Translations under genes and position numbers: made by a program | Part shown: piece by piece, positions 17,360-26,490 of the stretch | Layout: every line of letters begins with the position of its first letter | Numbering within the stretch: the stretch's first letter is position 1 | Source of the DNA: Chitinophagales bacterium | GTDB lineage: Bacteria; Bacteroidota; Bacteroidia; Chitinophagales; UBA8649 | Assembly (NCBI GenBank): GCA_020635995.1 | Contig: JACJYS010000001.1 | Span: 806,001-870,000, forward strand | Length of the DNA: 64,000 nucleotides | Direction of reading: 5' to 3' | The notes under the pieces: generated by a model | Databases searched by the model: none | Told to the model about the DNA's origin: nothing | Seen by the model: only the letters and a program-made list of their open reading frames with translations

Positions 17360-18274
17360 ATGAGTAATATATTACTTGAAACCCAAAACATCAGCAAATC
17401 TTTTGGAGATAAAAAGGCATTGCAAAATTTCAATATAAAAATTCCTGAAGGAAGCATTTATGGTTTACTTGGACCAAATGGAGCAGGAAAAACCACCTTT
17501 TTAAGAATAATAAACCAAATTTCTTTTCCCGATACAGGAAAAATATTGTTTAATGGCGAAACCTTACAACAAAAGCATATAGCACAAATAGGTTATATGC
17601 CGGAAGAAAGAGGACTATACCGAAATATGAAAGTAGGTGAACAAGCCATTTATTTAGCTCAATTAAAAGGTTTAGAAAAAGCTGAAGCTACCAAAAGATT
17701 AAAACTTTGGTTTGAAAAACTGCAAATTAAAGGTTGGTGGGACAAAAAAATAAATGAACTGTCAAAAGGAATGGGACAAAAAGTACAGTTTATAACTACC
17801 GTACTGCACGAACCTAAACTTATAATTTTTGATGAACCTTTTAGCGGTTTTGATCCCGTAAATGCCAATATAATAAGAGATGAAATATTGCAACTAAAAG
17901 CAAAGGGAACAACCATAATTTTTTCTACTCATAGAATGGAATCTGTGGAAGAAATGTGTGATTATGTGGCTTTAATTAATAAATCTGAAAAAATACTGGA
18001 TGGAGAAATTAACGACATAAAGCAGCAGTTTAAAGAAGGCAAACTTAAAGTGAAACTCAAAGTAAATAATGCTGAGTTGTTTTCAGATTTTAAACAGCAG
18101 TACGATATTATAGAGCTTAAAACCAATAAAGATGTGGCAGATTTTGTATTAAACACTACACAAAACACTACAAAAAAAGTAATAAACGAAATAAATAAGC
18201 TTGGAGAATTAATTTACTTTAATGAAATGACACCAAGCATGAACGAAATATTCTTAAAAGCGGTAAAAGAATAG
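17360..18274 (+). CDS. ABC-2 exporter ATP-binding subunit (NatA-like)
   Basis: One ABC domain: GPNGAGKTT (Walker A), LSKGMGQKVQ (signature, with Lys in place of the usual Gly), LIIFDEPFSGFDP (Walker B) and the switch His in FSTHRME. The C-terminal 80 residues resemble the DUF4162 tail of NatA-type ATPases. NatA/NatB systems export sodium or drugs, but many relatives have other cargo. The permease gene follows after only 2 bp, so the two form an exporter operon. Function as an ATPase is firm; cargo is unknown. Confidence 0.87.
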   Translation: MSNILLETQNISKSFGDKKALQNFNIKIPEGSIYGLLGPNGAGKTTFLRIINQISFPDTGKILFNGETLQQKHIAQIGYMPEERGLYRNMKVGEQAIYLAQLKGLEKAEATKRLKLWFEKLQIKGWWDKKINELSKGMGQKVQFITTVLHEPKLIIFDEPFSGFDPVNANIIRDEILQLKAKGTTIIFSTHRMESVEEMCDYVALINKSEKILDGEINDIKQQFKEGKLKVKLKVNNAELFSDFKQQYDIIELKTNKDVADFVLNTTQNTTKKVINEINKLGELIYFNEMTPSMNEIFLKAVKE

Positions 18275-18276
18275 TT

Positions 18277-19593
18277 ATGAATCAAATATTATTAGTTACC
18301 CAAAGAGAATATTTAGTTCAAGTAAAAAAGAAATCTTTTATTATTCTTACTTTGGCTATGCCACTGCTTATGATGGCACTTTTTGCTTTAGTAATTTTTT
18401 TTAGCAAAGCTAATCAACAAACAGATAAAATAGCGGTAATAGATAACAGTGGTTTGTTTAGTACTGTTTTTAAATCCACAGAAAATGAGCTGTTTTCTTT
18501 TTATAATGATGCTGATTTTAGTGCTTTAAAAGACAGTTTAAATACTTCAAACAATTTTCAAGGTATATTATTTATTCCAAAAGCGGATGAAAACTATCAA
18601 AATCTTGTAGAAGGAATATTGCTTTTGAGCAACAAAAATTTTAGTGTTACAAAATTAACGAGCCTACAAAATAAAATAGCAAATCATATAGAAGAGTTAA
18701 AATTGGCACAAAAAGGTGTTTCTAAAGAAGATTTTGAAGAAATAAAAACCAATGTTTCTATAAAGGTAGAGAAATTGAGCAGTACAGGTTCTACAAATTC
18801 TAATGAGAGTTTAGAAACCATAAAAATGGTTATTTCAACTATGTTGATGTATGCCACTTTTATGTTTATAATGATGTATAGTATAAGAGTAATGCGTAGT
18901 GTTTTAGAAGAAAAAAGTAACCGTGTTGTAGAAATTATTATTTCCTCTGTAAAACCATTTAACTTAATGATTGGTAAAATATTGGGCACTACTTTAATGG
19001 CAATTACACAGTTTGTTATTTGGATTATTTTTATAGTGATATTACTTACTGTTTTTCACAATTTATTTCCTGCGGGAGGAATGCCAAATAATAACCTAAT
19101 GGCACAAAACCCGGCAATAATGCAAGAAAATATGAATGCAGAATTTAGCCAAACTGTAGATGCTTTATTCCAATTAAACTATCCGTTAATCATAATCTCA
19201 TTTTTAATTTATTTCTTTTTTGGTTATTTGCTATACAGTGCATTTTTTGCAGCGATAGGAGCTTCTGTAGATAATGAAACGGATACACAACAATTTATGT
19301 GGGTGGGTTTAATTCCGTTAATGTTAGGTGTATATGGTTCGTTTTCTATTATGGACAATCCCGATGGACCCGTAGGATTTTGGTTGTCATTAATTCCATT
19401 TACTTCTCCCGTTTCTATGATGATGCGTATAGCTTATGATGTTCCAGTTTGGCAATTGGGTTTGTCTATTCTAATACTTATAACGTCCGTTTTTGCTATG
19501 GTGTGGTTTGCTGCTAAAATATACAAAGCAGGCATACTTATGTACGGCAAAAAAGCCAGCTTTAAAGATTGGTATAAGTGGTTGAGGATGTAG
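18277..19593 (+). CDS. ABC-2 permease subunit (NatB-like)
   Basis: Length 438 residues. A first membrane helix (about residues 21-43) is followed by a 130-residue outside domain, then five further helices from about 185 to 420, the arrangement of ABC-2 permeases. The segment ending RVMRSVLEEKSNRVVEIIISSVKP (residues 208-231) is the diagnostic family motif, with EEKSNRVVEIIISS. It pairs with the ATPase gene 2 bp upstream. The transported molecule cannot be inferred. A hairpin between this gene and the convergent T9SS gene probably ends both transcripts. Confidence 0.87.
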   Translation: MNQILLVTQREYLVQVKKKSFIILTLAMPLLMMALFALVIFFSKANQQTDKIAVIDNSGLFSTVFKSTENELFSFYNDADFSALKDSLNTSNNFQGILFIPKADENYQNLVEGILLLSNKNFSVTKLTSLQNKIANHIEELKLAQKGVSKEDFEEIKTNVSIKVEKLSSTGSTNSNESLETIKMVISTMLMYATFMFIMMYSIRVMRSVLEEKSNRVVEIIISSVKPFNLMIGKILGTTLMAITQFVIWIIFIVILLTVFHNLFPAGGMPNNNLMAQNPAIMQENMNAEFSQTVDALFQLNYPLIIISFLIYFFFGYLLYSAFFAAIGASVDNETDTQQFMWVGLIPLMLGVYGSFSIMDNPDGPVGFWLSLIPFTSPVSMMMRIAYDVPVWQLGLSILILITSVFAMVWFAAKIYKAGILMYGKKASFKDWYKWLRM

Positions 19594-19599
19594 CTTGCT

Positions 19600-19635
19600 A
19601 ATTAGATAATTTGGAAATTAGGTAATTGTCTAATT
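19600..19635. terminator. bidirectional terminator-like hairpin
   Basis: AATTAGATAATT (19600-19611) pairs with AATTGTCTAATT (19624-19635) over 12 positions, with one G-T wobble and a 12-base loop; A-runs follow. It fills the 48-bp gap between two convergent genes. The stem is A+T-rich and so weak. Confidence 0.45.
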
Positions 19636-19641
19636 AAAAAA

Positions 19642-21378
19642 TTATTTCAGAACAACTTTAGTGCAAAAAATATCATTATCAGATTTTAACTTAATAATGT
19701 AAGTTCCTTTACTTATTCCATTATTTAGCAAGTTTACAGAAGTAGAATTTGTATTAATAGCTTTAGTGAAAACCAAATTACCTAATATGTTGTAAATTTC
19801 TAAAAACGAATTAGAAGCAGTATTTTCTATGTTAATTGTTCCTGTTGTTGGATTTGGATATATGCTAACATTAAGATTTTTATTAGAAGTAATAGCTGTT
19901 GCTTTGTTTAAAATTAAAATATCTTCTTCTAAAGTGAAACTAAGATTTTCTTGCAAACTATTCTCTAATAGTGAAACTATAGGAGTGCTATCATTAGAAA
20001 CAGTATAGTTATCTACCCAAACTGAATACTCGTCAATAGCAAGATTGTCATATTCAAAATAGCCTAAGCTATTAGTGGTTGTATGTTTTACTACTTCATT
20101 GTTAGTGTTTTTCAAAATAAGATTTAGGTTTTCTACAGGTTCTCCTCCATCTTTTTTACCCGCTCCTAAAGAAACGTAGCCAGAGATAAATCCAGAACCT
20201 CCAGGATTTACGCCTGCTATTGTATTAAAGTTGGCTATAGAATAAGGAATTATATGAGGCACACTGATTGCAGAGCTAAAAGTGGTAGAATTTGTATAAT
20301 AGGTTGGAACCTCATTTGGATAATGTGAAGAATCAGGAATCGCTTTAATATACATATCAGCATATATATTTATAAATTCAAAAAAACCACTAGTGTCTGT
20401 TGTTGTTTGAGCAAATAATCCAACAGAGTCTACACTTGAATCATAACCTATTAATAATACAGTCGAGTTTTGTAGAGGAGTAGCAAGAGATGTACTTATG
20501 TTACCTATAATATGCACGCCAGTTATATCAAATGCAATAGTGATGGTATCACAAATATTGTTGTAGGAATTATTACAAAGTTCGAAATCCGCTGTGTCGG
20601 GTCCAAAGAAGTTGTTAGCCGGAACGTATTCATAACAAGTTGGAGAAGTTTGGGTTATTATTCCATTAAATGCTAAACTTAATAAAGATGAACTCAAATT
20701 GTTACCAGAATAACAAGTAAAAGAATCTAAACAAAAGTTAACAGTCGTATTCATTTGACTGGTGTAGTTTATGGTATCAGCAACAGTGGTAGTTTGGATA
20801 AAAAAAATTGTTGTATCACAGATGTTGCTAGTGCAAACTTCAATGAATACAGTATCAAATCCCCAACAATTTGAAGTGTAATTCATACATCCTGGCATTG
20901 TCGGAGATAATGTTCCATAATTAGAAAAAGGTGAGATTACACTTGTGGTAGTAATAGGATTGTTAAACTGAGTTTCAATACATAAATCAATTGGACATCC
21001 TTCACAAGTCTCAGCTGGTAAAGAATCTGTTACTGGATTTACATTAATATAAACAATTGCAGTATCACATAAAACAGGAATTCCGGTATCACAAACTTCA
21101 TAACCAAAATAGTCTGTTCCAACAAAATTTGGGTCTGGAATATATGTAATAACTGAACCACCATTAGAAGTAATTGTGCCATAGGTTGGAGTTAATGTAA
21201 ATGACAAACTTGTAACATCCAACGGTCCTTGGGCGTCATAGTCATTGCCAAGCATATCTATCGTAACAGGGGTGTCTTCATCAACAGTTGCAGTATCATT
21301 AACTGCTATTGGAGGTGTATTTTGTGATGAACCTAAAATAAAAAGAATACAAAATAGAATTGTAGATATAAATTTCAT
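19642..21378 (-). CDS. secreted multidomain protein with T9SS type A sorting signal
   Basis: A signal peptide (MKFISTILFCILFILGSSQ) is followed by a cadherin-like/Ig-like repeat (PIAVNDTATVDEDTPVTI to YFGYEVCDTG, residues 23-110), further cysteine-containing beta domains, a carboxypeptidase-regulatory-like domain near 380-470 (GYFEYDNLAIDEYSVW), and a T9SS type A tail: SIYPNPTTGTINI, LEIYNILGNLV, and KGTYIIKLKSDN ending KVVLK. The protein should cross the outer membrane by the type IX system and be anchored or released. ATG 21378 starts the signal peptide; a TTG at 21402 adds eight residues. It is probably an adhesin or structural protein; no enzyme domain is visible. Confidence 0.85.
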   Translation of the reverse strand: MKFISTILFCILFILGSSQNTPPIAVNDTATVDEDTPVTIDMLGNDYDAQGPLDVTSLSFTLTPTYGTITSNGGSVITYIPDPNFVGTDYFGYEVCDTGIPVLCDTAIVYINVNPVTDSLPAETCEGCPIDLCIETQFNNPITTTSVISPFSNYGTLSPTMPGCMNYTSNCWGFDTVFIEVCTSNICDTTIFFIQTTTVADTINYTSQMNTTVNFCLDSFTCYSGNNLSSSLLSLAFNGIITQTSPTCYEYVPANNFFGPDTADFELCNNSYNNICDTITIAFDITGVHIIGNISTSLATPLQNSTVLLIGYDSSVDSVGLFAQTTTDTSGFFEFINIYADMYIKAIPDSSHYPNEVPTYYTNSTTFSSAISVPHIIPYSIANFNTIAGVNPGGSGFISGYVSLGAGKKDGGEPVENLNLILKNTNNEVVKHTTTNSLGYFEYDNLAIDEYSVWVDNYTVSNDSTPIVSLLENSLQENLSFTLEEDILILNKATAITSNKNLNVSIYPNPTTGTINIENTASNSFLEIYNILGNLVFTKAINTNSTSVNLLNNGISKGTYIIKLKSDNDIFCTKVVLK

Positions 21379-21399
21379 CTTTTTTAGTTTGTTGCCATT

Positions 21400-21407
21400 C
21401 AAAGATA
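21400..21407 (-). promoter_or_regulatory. Bacteroidota -7 element for the T9SS gene
   Basis: On the minus strand this reads TATCTTTG, an exact match to TAnnTTTG, 21 bases before the ATG at 21378. No clear -33 TTG is seen at the expected distance. The placement also favours ATG 21378 over the TTG at 21402, which overlaps this element. Confidence 0.4.
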
Positions 21408-21483
21408 AAATTAAATATTATATAATTAAGTTTTTTTTAAATTTATTTTATTTGAAAATAATAATAGTTGTACCAATTGTTGA

Positions 21484-21600
21484 CACAAAATAGTCTAATC
21501 TATTTTGTGTTTTATAATGGTAAATGCCGTTAGAGCAATATATTTAGTACAATAAGGCGGAAGCCGATATTGGACTATTATATATTCCTAAACGGTATTA
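21484..21600. repeat. TTGTACTA/AACGGCATT repeat, copies 2 and 3
   Basis: Copy 2 (21484-21560, minus orientation) begins with a perfect 10-bp hairpin, CACAAAATAG (21484-21493) with CTATTTTGTG (21500-21509), then carries AATGGTAAATGCCGTTAG and TTTAGTACAATAAGG. Copy 3 (21570-21600, plus orientation) reads TTGGACTATTATATATTC then CTAAACGGTATTA and matches 42865-42895 with about three changes. Its last bases form the stop codon of uppP. Confidence 0.65.
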
Positions 21601-22383
21601 CAGTATAGTTGTAAACTTCAATAAAACTATTAGAATAACCCCCACAACTATTCTGTAATAACCAAACATTTTAAAACCATATTTGGTTAAGAAGCTTATA
21701 AAGCCTTTTATGGCAATGAGTGCTACAATGAAAGCTACAATATTTCCTAAAGCTAATATGCCTAAATCTGAAGATTGAAAACCAAAATCAAGTTGATACT
21801 TTAGCATTTTGTAGCCTGTGGCTGCCAGCATAGTTGGCACTGCTAAAAAGAATGAAAATTCAGCAGCATTTGTCCTATTTAGTTTTTGGCTAAGTCCGCC
21901 TATAATAGTTGCCGCAGAGCGAGAAACACCAGGCATCATAGCTATTACTTGAAAGAAACCTATAATTAAAGCTTTTACATAGCTTATCTCTTGCTTGCCT
22001 GTTACTTCTTCATTTTTAGCAAAATATTTATCTACAAAAAGTAAAACTATTCCACCTAAAATTAAATTGATACCCACAGTTAGCGGGCTTTCTAATAAAG
22101 CATCTATATAATCATTAAGTAATAAGCCAAAAATTGCAGCAGGAACAAAAGCTATAAATAGCTTTACATAAAAATCAAAGGATTGTAAAAAACGTTTCCA
22201 ATACAAAACCAAAACGGAAAGAATAGCACCAAACTGTATGGCTACGGTAAACATTTTTACATATTCATTTTCTGCTATGCCCATAAAAGCAGAGCCTATA
22301 ATCATGTGTCCGGTAGAAGAAACGGGCAAAAACTCGGTAAGCCCTTCAATAATAGCTAAAACTATAGCTTGCCAGTTTTCCAT
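21598..22383 (-). CDS. uppP: undecaprenyl-diphosphate phosphatase UppP (BacA)
   Basis: This 261-residue polytopic protein carries both conserved UppP motifs: EGLTEFLPVSSTGHMI near the N-terminus and PGVSRSAATIIGGL near residue 155, which hold the catalytic Glu, Ser, His and Arg. It removes a phosphate from undecaprenyl diphosphate so that the lipid carrier can be reused for peptidoglycan and O-antigen synthesis. Length and helix pattern are normal. Its ATG overlaps the stop codon of the DUF3098 gene by one base, and ftsX lies upstream, a gene order common in Bacteroidota. The pseudouridine synthase gene (truB) often found next is absent here. Confidence 0.95.
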   Translation of the reverse strand: MENWQAIVLAIIEGLTEFLPVSSTGHMIIGSAFMGIAENEYVKMFTVAIQFGAILSVLVLYWKRFLQSFDFYVKLFIAFVPAAIFGLLLNDYIDALLESPLTVGINLILGGIVLLFVDKYFAKNEEVTGKQEISYVKALIIGFFQVIAMMPGVSRSAATIIGGLSQKLNRTNAAEFSFFLAVPTMLAATGYKMLKYQLDFGFQSSDLGILALGNIVAFIVALIAIKGFISFLTKYGFKMFGYYRIVVGVILIVLLKFTTIL

Positions 22384-22637
22384 TAAGCGTCAGCCTTCTT
22401 AAAGTTTTTCATTATGGCAAAAACTTCAAGTATAAAACCTAACATTATAACTATAGGAGCTAAGGTAATGCGTCTAAAACTATACAAACCGGCTTTATCA
22501 AACTCATGAGCGTAGCCGTCAGGACCCAGCTCGGCACCACCGCCAGCCATTAGCATAAAACCAATAATAATTATTACTACACCTACTGCCATTAGTATGT
22601 AGTTCATTTTTGTATATAATAATTGTGATTTACTCAT
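22383..22637 (-). CDS. DUF3098 small membrane protein
   Basis: The protein has 84 residues with two membrane helices (about 12-31 and 57-75) separated by a polar loop containing GGAELGPDGYAHEFDKAG and RRITLAPI. This matches the small DUF3098 family that lies between ftsX and uppP in many Bacteroidota. Function unknown; conserved location suggests a link to the cell envelope. Start ATG is at 22637, after a low-complexity TCTA-rich 61-bp gap from ftsX. Confidence 0.75.
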   Translation of the reverse strand: MSKSQLLYTKMNYILMAVGVVIIIIGFMLMAGGGAELGPDGYAHEFDKAGLYSFRRITLAPIVIMLGFILEVFAIMKNFKKADA

Positions 22638-22698
22638 AATATAGTCTATTATCTAATTGTCTAAAAATCTATGTCTATCTGTCTGCCAGTCTATTCAT

Positions 22699-23568
22699 TT
22701 AATAAAGGTCATCTAATTTCATTCTTAAATATTTTCTTACTGCAAAGCTTGTACTTATCAGCGAAATTAGAACACCTAAAATAATTAATGCTCCAAAAAT
22801 AAGTATAAAATCTAAAATATTAGCAAACACATTGATGGGTATAACATATTTTTCAAATAAAAATACCGTTAGCATTAAAAGTAACGATGCCAAAACAGTA
22901 CTTATAATTCCGTTTAAAAGCCCTCTTAATATAAAAGGTTTGGTTATAAACCACCTTGTAGCTCCCACCAATTGCATACTTCTAATAATAAACCGTTTAG
23001 AAAACATAGCCAATTTTATGGTATTGTCTATTATAATGTAACTAACAAGAATTAACAGCACTAAAAAAGCCAACAAGCCTATTAAAACTTTGGTAGAAAT
23101 ATTATTTATCTCTTCTAAAAGCTGAGCATCATAATTTATACTGCTTACTAAATTGTTTTTGCGTATATCGTCCATAATCCACGCTACACTATCTTTATTT
23201 GAGTATGGAGCATTTAATTTAAGCAAAACGGCATCTGGCAAAGGGTTGTAACCAATGGTGTTTATAAAATCTTCGCCTAATTCTTCTTTCATCAGTTCCG
23301 CAGCATCTTCTTTATTCACTATTTCTACAGATTTAGCAAAATCTCTGTTTTCCAATTGTTTTGAAAGTTGCAAACGGTCGCTTTCGCTTACATTTTCCTT
23401 TAACACTAATTGAATGGTTAAATTTTCTTTTATACTTTGGCTAAGTTTTGCCGACTGCACAAAGAACGTAGCTATTATGCCTAAAACAAATAAAATTAAA
23501 CTTATACTTATTATTGAAATAAAATAAGTGGGGTTGTTTTTCTTAGTACGTTTTGAACTTTTGCTCAT
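22699..23568 (-). CDS. ftsX: cell division protein FtsX
   Basis: One N-terminal helix (about residues 18-40), a periplasmic domain of about 120 residues (LQLSKQLENRDFAKSVEIV, GYNPLPDAVLLKL) and three C-terminal helices: the FtsX plan. With FtsE it forms an ABC-type complex that controls peptidoglycan hydrolases at the septum; ftsE is not in this window, as is common in Bacteroidota. I start at ATG 23568 (MSKSSKRTKKN), giving 289 residues; the upstream extension to 23637 adds a second hydrophobic stretch that the family lacks. Operon with DUF3098 and uppP. Confidence 0.88.
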   Translation of the reverse strand: MSKSSKRTKKNNPTYFISIISISLILFVLGIIATFFVQSAKLSQSIKENLTIQLVLKENVSESDRLQLSKQLENRDFAKSVEIVNKEDAAELMKEELGEDFINTIGYNPLPDAVLLKLNAPYSNKDSVAWIMDDIRKNNLVSSINYDAQLLEEINNISTKVLIGLLAFLVLLILVSYIIIDNTIKLAMFSKRFIIRSMQLVGATRWFITKPFILRGLLNGIISTVLASLLLMLTVFLFEKYVIPINVFANILDFILIFGALIILGVLISLISTSFAVRKYLRMKLDDLY

Positions 23569-23672
23569 TTGGTGTGCTAAATTAATTAAAAAAAGTATTG
23601 TAAAACTGTGTAAGCAATTAAAACTTATTAACTTCATACTGTTTTAAGTATAAAAACTACTAAATTTAGGAT

Positions 23673-24170
23673 ATGGATACACATGAAATTCAATTATTGG
23701 TATTAGATGTTGACGGTACATTAACTGACGGAGGTATTTACATTTCGGAAAAAGGCGATGAAATGAAAAAATTTAATACCAAAGACGGAATGGGTATTAA
23801 AAAATTGATGAAAACGGGCGTTGAAGTTGCTTTTTTAAGTGCCAGTATCAGCAAAAAAATAGTTCATTACAGAGCGGCTATGTTGGGGGTAAGATACTGC
23901 TATGCTGGCAATGCAGATAAAGAAGAAATACTTAACCAATGGCTTGACGAATTAGATATAAGTTTTGAAAACGTAGCTTTTATAGGCGATGATATTAATG
24001 ATGCTAAAGTAATGCAACAAGTCGGTTTATCTGCATGCCCGAGTGATGCTTTGGCAGAAGTAAAAAATATAGCTAATATCGTTTTAGAGAAAAAAGGTGG
24101 TCAAGGTTGCGTCCGCGAGTTTATAGACCGTGTTTTTGTGTATCGGCTATTAGCTTCTGAAGGAAATTAA
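23673..24170 (+). CDS. kdsC: KdsC-type 3-deoxy-octulosonate 8-phosphate phosphatase
   Basis: A 165-residue HAD phosphatase without a cap domain. Motif I is LDVDGTLTDG (Asp12, Asp14), motif II is in FLSASIS, and motif IV is GDDINDAKVM; GQGCVREFID near the C-terminus is typical of KdsC, which works as a tetramer. It removes phosphate from KDO 8-phosphate in lipopolysaccharide core synthesis. The N-acylneuraminate-9-phosphatase relatives are similar, so the substrate rests on family resemblance. It stands alone, divergent from ftsX and convergent with the patatin gene. Confidence 0.85.
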   Translation: MDTHEIQLLVLDVDGTLTDGGIYISEKGDEMKKFNTKDGMGIKKLMKTGVEVAFLSASISKKIVHYRAAMLGVRYCYAGNADKEEILNQWLDELDISFENVAFIGDDINDAKVMQQVGLSACPSDALAEVKNIANIVLEKKGGQGCVREFIDRVFVYRLLASEGN

Positions 24171-24189
24171 GATTGTTTATTTCTTTTGA

Positions 24190-26436
24190 CTATTCTTCTA
24201 TCTCTTCTATTATTTTATTAAACCTTTGCATATTTGTAGAATCTACGGCTGCATCTATTACATTTTCTAATTCTTTTTGGCTCAATCGCAAACTCATGCT
24301 GGCTCGTTTTTTATTGTCGCCTACACTATATTCTAAGTTGTATAAACTTAATTTTCCGTCTAAAATTTCATTAGTGCCTTCCAGCATATAATTGTGCAAA
24401 TAATCTTGCGAGTTGGTAATATTGCTATAAATACTGCCAAAAGAAGAACCTAATTTTGATACAAAAGTTTGATACTCAAAATCTTCTATTTTTTTGTTTT
24501 TTACGTTATCTCTTATTTGCACTATCATAACGCCACTGGTATTTTTCTTAATCCAATTTTGAAATACATTAATAAATCTTACCGCATCTTCTATTCCAAA
24601 ATTATCTCTAATTCCGGCATCAAATACATCTATTTTAGGCTCGCTGGGCAAGGAAACATTAGGCAAAATAAGCGGATAGGTAGCATTCATTCGCACTGCT
24701 GAAATTACATTTAAACTATCGGGATTATTTTTGCTAAAAAAAGATTTAAAATCTATGGCATCTATGTTTAAATTGTCTTTATTGCCGTGTATGTCTGTAT
24801 TGGCATGCATTAAATATCTTACATTGTGCGGACTTATAACTAATTTTCTTAAATCTGTAATGCTAATAGTATTAAGCAATAACATAGGTATGGTTGCATT
24901 TTTTTCAAAATTTTCATATTCTACTATAGGTTTTTTTAATAAATCTTCAGTGTAATTATTAAAAGCTAACTCAAATGCCGTACCTCTATCAAAAGTATAT
25001 TTTTTATTATTTAATTTATATTTTTTAAAGCCAAAAAACATATCGTTTGTTACTATGGTGCTGGTTATTTTATTTATTAAATCGCCAGATACATTTTGGA
25101 CATATTTTTCACTATAAATGTTGTCCAATATATTTAACTTTTTCCTTAAGTACAATTCTCTATAATAAGTTATGCCCATCATTCCGCCAGAGGCACCAGA
25201 CATAAGCATGGTATGGTTTAAAAAATCGCCATTGCTAAGGCTGTCTAATGTTTGAAGCACTTTAACGGTATATGCTGCGGCTCTATTTCCACCACCGGAA
25301 GATAATACTATTACCATTTTAGGTTTATATCGGTATGGTTTTCCCTCGGTATTTTTTTCTTTCCATTTTTCCAATATTTTTAGGGTATTGCTTATGTCCA
25401 GCTCTATAGAATCTTCATTAGCTATTTTGCGAAGCTCTTCTAAAGAATATTCTTGCTTATAAGTATAGTCTAAGCCATAAGCTTGGCTATCTCTTTGCAT
25501 CCATTTTGTTTTAGAAAAATAGTTTAAAGTAAGCAAAACCGCTATAAGCATAACTGTGCCCCACTTGCCTGCCCAATGATATATTAATCCCGACAAAGAA
25601 ATCAAAATACTAAAAAACAAGAAAATAGTGCCTGCTGCCGGAATTTCAAAAATGGGATTATCAACTACAAAACCTAAGGCAACTAAAAGCAAAGTATTAA
25701 GAAAAATGATTAAAAAGGCATTGATGTGATGTTGCTGAAATACTTTTCTTAAAAGTCTTTCGCTGTAATGTTTTACTTCTCTTACAGGTCTTATTCTAAA
25801 TTTTCTTGATAAATAATATTCAACTTTTTCTGCTTTCCCAAAATTGTTTAAATCTACCCAACTGGTTTCTTCATTATTAAAATCATGGTCTTCTTGGTTA
25901 ATGAATTTAAAAATATTTTTATTGGTTAGTAAAAAATAAAAAGAGGTGGTAAAAAGTATTAAGGCAAATCCAGAAGCAATTCCCAATATCATCCACGCTA
26001 TTTGAATATTATCTTTATCCATTTCCACTTGTTGAAATTGGATAATTTTATATACATAAACTATAAAAAATGCCAGAGGAATAATGCTATTATTAAAAGT
26101 AAACATGGCAAAAGGCCATTTTAAACTTGCCATAAAAGGATAGCGATAGCTATACATTAGGTAGCTTATTAAATTCCATGTAATGTAAAATATGCCCAAG
26201 CACATACCCACTATATGAAAACTAAAGTAGCCTACTATGCCAAAATATTCGGGATTTAAAAACAGAATAGGCATGCCATAATCTATACCAAAATTATTAG
26301 TAACCATTAGTAAGATTATAAGCCAGCTAAAGCCTAATACAAAGTTTTCTTTTATGTGATTTAGTATAAGATTAAAGGGGAAAAAGTATAGTGTATCGCT
26401 AACTTTTTGGTAAATATCTTTAAACTTAAATGACAT
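24190..26436 (-). CDS. membrane-anchored patatin-like phospholipase
   Basis: The N-terminal 310 residues hold about seven membrane helices. The C-terminal half is a patatin domain: oxyanion loop GGGNRA (381-386), nucleophile elbow SGASGG with Ser416, and the dyad Asp606 in DAGIRDNFG (DxG). All key residues of the Ser-Asp dyad are present, so it should be an active lipid acyl hydrolase, probably acting on membrane phospholipids from the cytoplasmic or periplasmic face. The fusion to a large membrane part is unusual beside soluble bacterial patatins. It is convergent with kdsC (19 bp), and a beta-helix lipoprotein gene lies 54 bp upstream on the same strand. Confidence 0.83.
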   Translation of the reverse strand: MSFKFKDIYQKVSDTLYFFPFNLILNHIKENFVLGFSWLIILLMVTNNFGIDYGMPILFLNPEYFGIVGYFSFHIVGMCLGIFYITWNLISYLMYSYRYPFMASLKWPFAMFTFNNSIIPLAFFIVYVYKIIQFQQVEMDKDNIQIAWMILGIASGFALILFTTSFYFLLTNKNIFKFINQEDHDFNNEETSWVDLNNFGKAEKVEYYLSRKFRIRPVREVKHYSERLLRKVFQQHHINAFLIIFLNTLLLVALGFVVDNPIFEIPAAGTIFLFFSILISLSGLIYHWAGKWGTVMLIAVLLTLNYFSKTKWMQRDSQAYGLDYTYKQEYSLEELRKIANEDSIELDISNTLKILEKWKEKNTEGKPYRYKPKMVIVLSSGGGNRAAAYTVKVLQTLDSLSNGDFLNHTMLMSGASGGMMGITYYRELYLRKKLNILDNIYSEKYVQNVSGDLINKITSTIVTNDMFFGFKKYKLNNKKYTFDRGTAFELAFNNYTEDLLKKPIVEYENFEKNATIPMLLLNTISITDLRKLVISPHNVRYLMHANTDIHGNKDNLNIDAIDFKSFFSKNNPDSLNVISAVRMNATYPLILPNVSLPSEPKIDVFDAGIRDNFGIEDAVRFINVFQNWIKKNTSGVMIVQIRDNVKNKKIEDFEYQTFVSKLGSSFGSIYSNITNSQDYLHNYMLEGTNEILDGKLSLYNLEYSVGDNKKRASMSLRLSQKELENVIDAAVDSTNMQRFNKIIEEIEE

Positions 26437-26490
26437 ATAAAATGCTTGGAACTTAATTGAAAGATAAAGATATTAAATGTAAAGCAGAAA

